The notes under the pieces: generated by a model | Databases searched by the model: none | What the model saw: only the letters and a program-made list of their open reading frames with translations | What the model was told of the DNA's origin: nothing | From: Flavobacterium sp. | GTDB taxonomy: Bacteria > Bacteroidota > Bacteroidia > Flavobacteriales > Flavobacteriaceae | Length of the DNA: 64,000 bases | Assembly: GCF_017744675.1 (NCBI RefSeq) | Contig: NZ_JAGIAV010000009.1 | Location: 1-64,000, forward strand | Direction of reading: 5' to 3' | In this document: positions 60,684 to 64,000 of the stretch, one piece after another | How positions within the stretch are numbered: position 1 is the first letter of the stretch | Layout of the letters: the number at the start of each line of letters is the position of its first letter | Position numbers and translations under genes: made by a program

Positions 60684-61637
60684 ATGTCTGACGTAACAGC
60701 AATTCATAATTTAGTTCAAAAAAGAAACGAACTAAAAAAAGAGATAGCGAAAATCATTGTAGGGCAGGACGCCGTTGTAGATCAAATTTTACTTTGTATA
60801 TTTTCTGGAGGCCACGCGCTTTTAATTGGAGTTCCTGGCTTGGCAAAAACCTTAATGATAAATACTTTATCTCAGGCTTTAGGGCTAGATTTTAAAAGAA
60901 TTCAGTTTACGCCAGATTTGATGCCTTCTGATATTTTAGGAAGTGAAATTTTGGATGAGAATAGAAATTTTAAATTCATTAAAGGACCAATTTTTTCTAA
61001 TATTATTTTGGCCGACGAGATTAATAGAACACCGCCAAAAACACAAGCCGCTTTGTTAGAAGCAATGCAAGAGAGGTCAGTGACTATTGCAGGCCAGCAT
61101 CATAAATTAGATTTACCATATTTTGTCTTGGCGACTCAGAACCCAATTGAGCAAGAAGGAACTTATCCTTTGCCAGAAGCTCAGTTAGACCGTTTTATGT
61201 TTGCCATTAAATTGGAATATCCAACTTTTGAAGAAGAAGTTCAAGTAGTGAAAAGAACCACTTCTGATGTAAAGACAGAAATCAATCCGCTGTTTACAGC
61301 TCAGGAAATTATCGATTTCCAGCACTTAATCCGAAGAATTCCGGTAGCAGATAACGTTATCGAATATGCTGTAACTTTGGTGAGCAAAACTCGTCCTGAC
61401 AATAGTTTGACTAACGATTTTGTGAAAAACTGCCTGGATTGGGGTGCAGGGCCAAGAGCTTCGCAAAACTTAATTTTAGCAGCAAAAGCACATGCCGCTT
61501 TCAACGGAAAGTTTTCGCCAGATATTGAAGATGTCCAAGCAGTTGCAACTGGTATTTTGAGACATAGAATTATTAAAAATTATAAAGCTGATGCTGAAGG
61601 TATAACAGAAGAAGCTATCATTGCTAAGTTACTTTAG
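60684..61637 (+). CDS. MoxR-family AAA+ ATPase
   Basis: This 317-residue chaperone-type ATPase has Walker A GVPGLAKT (about 49-56), Walker B ILADEINRTPPKTQAALLEAMQE and sensor-1 VLATQNPIEQEGTYPLPEAQLDRF, the MoxR signature. Such proteins, often with VWA proteins, help in complex assembly or stress responses; no VWA gene follows here. Its last 14 bases overlap the 3' end of the lanthipeptide gene on the opposite strand, so the usual downstream partner may have been displaced by that cluster. Confidence 0.92.
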   Translation: MSDVTAIHNLVQKRNELKKEIAKIIVGQDAVVDQILLCIFSGGHALLIGVPGLAKTLMINTLSQALGLDFKRIQFTPDLMPSDILGSEILDENRNFKFIKGPIFSNIILADEINRTPPKTQAALLEAMQERSVTIAGQHHKLDLPYFVLATQNPIEQEGTYPLPEAQLDRFMFAIKLEYPTFEEEVQVVKRTTSDVKTEINPLFTAQEIIDFQHLIRRIPVADNVIEYAVTLVSKTRPDNSLTNDFVKNCLDWGAGPRASQNLILAAKAHAAFNGKFSPDIEDVQAVATGILRHRIIKNYKADAEGITEEAIIAKLL

Positions 61638-62514
61638 CTTTTTTATGATAAGTTGAAAGATAATAACGATACAAAAAATCGTATATAACCAATTCGTGAA
61701 TTCTTCCTTTTGATTTAAATATTCGATTCATTGTCATGTGGATATGACTAGCTACAAAGGTATTAATGTTAGTTTTTGATTTTTTACAAGAAGAGATTGT
61801 TTTTTTGATAGTTTCAATAGAATTTTCTCTTTTTGTATCTAAAATTTCTTGTATTTCTATATAATCTGGATTTGTAAAAAATGTTGGATTTAGAAAATTT
61901 TCGATTCTCTTACGGTTTATTCTGAACTTTTCGTCTAATTGTTTTTTTAGAGGTCTCGATATGCCAAACTCATTTCCAAAACCAGTTTTTAATTGATCCA
62001 TTAAATTGAGTTTTTCTGTTATTGTAAAATGAAAACTGTCAAGAAATGTATCAATGGCTCTAAGACTGAAAAGCCATCTAATTTCTTCCCCTTCTTCTCC
62101 TTCAATTAAACTAACAAACTTAGAAATCATTAAACTATCATGAAAAAAAAGATCTTCTGATAATTCTACTTTTTTTTTACCTCCGTAGCGTTCAATTTCT
62201 TGTTTATAAGTATCTAATTGAATGTTCCAAATTATATTTGCTATAATATATTTTTTAAAAATATCTTTAAATCGTTGTACTACAACAGCGAAATTGCTCG
62301 TGTCCTTTAGGTGTAATCTAACTCGTAAATGGTGTTCTGGATCCGAATATCTTACAAAGAACCATTTGTCAATAATATGTTGTTTTAATAATGACTGACA
62401 AATGGGTAGAATTGTCTCAGTTAAAATTAAATCTGATGTAGAATGTCCTGTATATATTTTATAATAAATCCATTTATCTCCCGGCAGATAATCGCGTTGC
62501 ATTATTTTACTCAT
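61624..62514 (-). CDS. SpaB_C/thiopeptide-type elimination protein (split LanB C-terminal half)
   Basis: This 296-residue protein corresponds to the elimination domain of class I lanthipeptide dehydratases, encoded here as a separate gene. WFFVRYSDPEHHLRVRL (about 51-67, with R55, R64, R66), YKQEIERYGG (E106 and R109, the E-x-x-R spacing of the NisB elimination site) and SHIHMTMNRIF (H257/H259) are all present, so it should be able to remove glutamate from glutamylated Ser/Thr. Its ATG overlaps the stop of the LanB-like gene in an ATGA, so the two are translationally coupled. It is AT-rich. Its stop overlaps the end of moxR. Thiopeptide or other RiPP pathways also use this domain, so the product class is inferred. 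Confidence 0.88.
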   Translation of the reverse strand: MSKIMQRDYLPGDKWIYYKIYTGHSTSDLILTETILPICQSLLKQHIIDKWFFVRYSDPEHHLRVRLHLKDTSNFAVVVQRFKDIFKKYIIANIIWNIQLDTYKQEIERYGGKKKVELSEDLFFHDSLMISKFVSLIEGEEGEEIRWLFSLRAIDTFLDSFHFTITEKLNLMDQLKTGFGNEFGISRPLKKQLDEKFRINRKRIENFLNPTFFTNPDYIEIQEILDTKRENSIETIKKTISSCKKSKTNINTFVASHIHMTMNRIFKSKGRIHELVIYDFLYRYYLSTYHKKAKVT

Positions 62515-64000
62515 AGATTGTTTGATAGTTTTTGATTATTGAAGAATGATAAAATTATTTCGTTTGAGTAATATTCTTTATTGGTGTCTAAAATTTCACT
62601 TTTTTCTGCATGCAAGAATTCCTTTAAAATGAAATTGCTTTTTTTTCTAACTATATCTATTAGCATTTTAACTGAAGTCAAATTATTAAAATTAATTAGT
62701 AACTCATTATCATTTTCCACAAGTACAGCAAATAGAGGTATTTTTTTTATTTTTCTAAAATTTTCAATTTCTAGAATGAATTCATTTTGGTTGTTTATGT
62801 TTTTAATTAAACTCTCAATATCTTTTTTCTCAATATTCCATGTTGCTTCATATAGAATAACATCTTCATATTCAATTCTAGGGATAAAGTCATATGTATT
62901 CGAGATACTGCCTAAATTAAAAGACATTCCTTGCCTTTTTCCTTCAAGCTGAAAATCGCATAAGAAATGATAGATAGGAAGTGAGTTTTGAGAATAATTA
63001 TGAGCATTTGTTAAACGTGGTATAACCTTACGATTGTGTTTTTTTGATCTTAATACCAATTTATCATTTTTGATAGATATATATAAGTCATCAATTGAAA
63101 TTTGAAATTCATCTCCTAATGTTGAATTTCCTAAATAAGGTATTTCAAAATTTCTAAAAGAGGGTCTCATAAGTATGTTTCCGACACGAGACTCAGGGAG
63201 GTGAATTATTTCTGCTAGAATAGAGTCTTCATTGATGTTATTTTCAGTCTCTATAATTGTGTTTACATATTCATTTATTTTTATATCACTGTGGCAAAAT
63301 CTTCCTAATAAATTAGCCGCGCTTGAACCTCCAATTCCACTAAACTTTACTTTTTCTTTTTTATCAATAATTACTAATTCTATTATTGTAGATATTGTAT
63401 CTGGAAGATTAAGCCAATTTTCATCTAAATGGCTTAGTTCGTTTTGGGTAATGTTAATAACTAAGTTGTTATTTTTATTTGCCTGTAATATTTTTTTGTG
63501 AAAGAAAGAATTAAAAGGATTCCATTCAAATGTTTGGCTTGAGTTTTTGATTTTGGTTTCTGGCAAGCTTAAATCATCAATAAGAGGATTAGTTGTGTTT
63601 TGCTCAAATCTTTTATGATAACCTATTCCTATTTCAGAATCAAGTACTTTTGATAGTTGTATTTCTTGATTTTCGTATCGTGTGTAAAATCTTTTTTTAA
63701 ATTCTAATAGTGTTGCATTTTCAGAGTTATGTGAAAATTTATTTAGTACAGACATGCCCTTTCTAACCGAATTTACCAAACTAATGTTTAGTGTGTTGTG
63801 AGCCGTGGAGATACTCATATCGGTTTGAAATAAGTGACTTAGATCAAACTCTGTGTTTAGGTCCTTTAAAATTTCAATTATAGTTTTATACTTTTCTATA
63901 TTATTTCCTATGTTTTCGTCGATTTCAATTAGCTTTGATTTCAAAAGATGTAATTTATCTAATACACTTTCAGTTTGGTTTAATTTTTCTATTATTAAAA
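62511..64000 (-). CDS. Lantibiotic dehydratase, N-terminal glutamylation part (partial at window edge)
   Basis: The frame stays open to base 64000, so this is the 3' part (about 496 codons) of a gene that starts outside the window; the first in-window start-like codon at 63944 is only a TTG. The visible part matches Lant_dehydr_N: LEFKKRFYTRYENQEIQLSKVLDSEIGIGY, a later FSGIGGSSAANLLGRFCHSD, HLPESRVGNILMRPSFRNFEIPY and RSKKHNRKVIPRLTNAHNY. Such proteins use glutamyl-tRNA to activate Ser/Thr of a precursor peptide. It lacks the C-terminal elimination domain, which is encoded by the next gene. A split like this is known from pinensin-type Bacteroidota lanthipeptide clusters. Cyclase, precursor and transporter should lie beyond the window. 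Confidence 0.85.
   Translation of the reverse strand, partial: LIIEKLNQTESVLDKLHLLKSKLIEIDENIGNNIEKYKTIIEILKDLNTEFDLSHLFQTDMSISTAHNTLNISLVNSVRKGMSVLNKFSHNSENATLLEFKKRFYTRYENQEIQLSKVLDSEIGIGYHKRFEQNTTNPLIDDLSLPETKIKNSSQTFEWNPFNSFFHKKILQANKNNNLVINITQNELSHLDENWLNLPDTISTIIELVIIDKKEKVKFSGIGGSSAANLLGRFCHSDIKINEYVNTIIETENNINEDSILAEIIHLPESRVGNILMRPSFRNFEIPYLGNSTLGDEFQISIDDLYISIKNDKLVLRSKKHNRKVIPRLTNAHNYSQNSLPIYHFLCDFQLEGKRQGMSFNLGSISNTYDFIPRIEYEDVILYEATWNIEKKDIESLIKNINNQNEFILEIENFRKIKKIPLFAVLVENDNELLINFNNLTSVKMLIDIVRKKSNFILKEFLHAEKSEILDTNKEYYSNEIILSFFNNQKLSNNL

Noticed and set aside
62500..62520. Frameshift splitting one LanB gene into two.
   Set aside because: The junction is an ATGA stop-start overlap at a natural domain boundary, both halves keep their motifs, and split dehydratases are known in this phylum.
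63944..63946. TTG at 63944 as the true start of the LanB gene.
   Set aside because: The frame stays open to the window end without a stop, and the family needs a longer N-terminus.

Overview
The window looks like chromosome of a Flavobacterium-type bacterium (Bacteroidota). It is AT-rich. Most genes lack a Shine-Dalgarno sequence, and several carry the Bacteroidota -7 promoter word TAnnTTTG. It encodes a SusC/SusD pair, a C-terminal type IX secretion (T9SS) sorting domain, a Porin_10-like protein, and several families (DUF2851, DUF5522, DUF3467, DUF4136, long LysS, long aromatic amino acid hydroxylase) typical of Flavobacteriia.

Layout. 1-10 kb: aromatic amino acid hydroxylase, a small secreted protein, a group III truncated haemoglobin, a secreted GH30/ricin/T9SS glycosidase, threonine deaminase (ilvA) behind an isoleucine-rich leader peptide and terminator, a DUF4136 lipoprotein and urocanase (hutU). 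10-23 kb: DUF5522 mini-protein, a small HExxH membrane protein, an ACC-deaminase-like PLP enzyme, a glucosaminidase-LysM lipoprotein, hemL, two Spy-like secreted proteins, a D-2-hydroxyacid dehydrogenase, lysS, a tandem lipoprotein pair, lipB, a SnoaL-like secreted protein and rnhB. 24-38 kb: an orphan SusC/SusD pair, a putative porin, a cystathionine-beta-synthase-type enzyme, a DEDDh exonuclease, DUF2851, PspC, an amino acid permease, a helix-hairpin-helix protein and an acyl-CoA dehydrogenase. 39-54.3 kb: the conserved translation/transcription block rpsU - tyrosine recombinase - hpf - tRNA-Thr/Tyr/Thr - tuf - tRNA-Trp - secE - nusG - rplK - rplA - rplJ - rplL - rpoB - rpoC - DUF3467. 54.6-61.6 kb: a Cys-motif membrane protein, prfC, a GH13 alpha-amylase lipoprotein, a SurA-like PPIase and moxR. 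61.6-64 kb (minus strand, running off the window): a split class I lanthipeptide dehydratase (LanB glutamylation part plus a separate SpaB_C elimination protein), the edge of a RiPP gene cluster.

The strongest regulatory signals are non-coding. ilvA has a 19-codon leader with 8 Ile codons, an alternative hairpin and an intrinsic terminator, which is classic ribosome-mediated attenuation. rpsU (bS21) carries a near-perfect Shine-Dalgarno in a genome that otherwise avoids it. Intergenic spaces hold at least three families of dispersed palindromes, some with compensatory arm changes between copies.

The most unusual gene content is the split LanB at the right edge. Its precursor peptide, cyclase and exporter must lie beyond base 64000. 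All identities come from reading the sequence; no database search was run.
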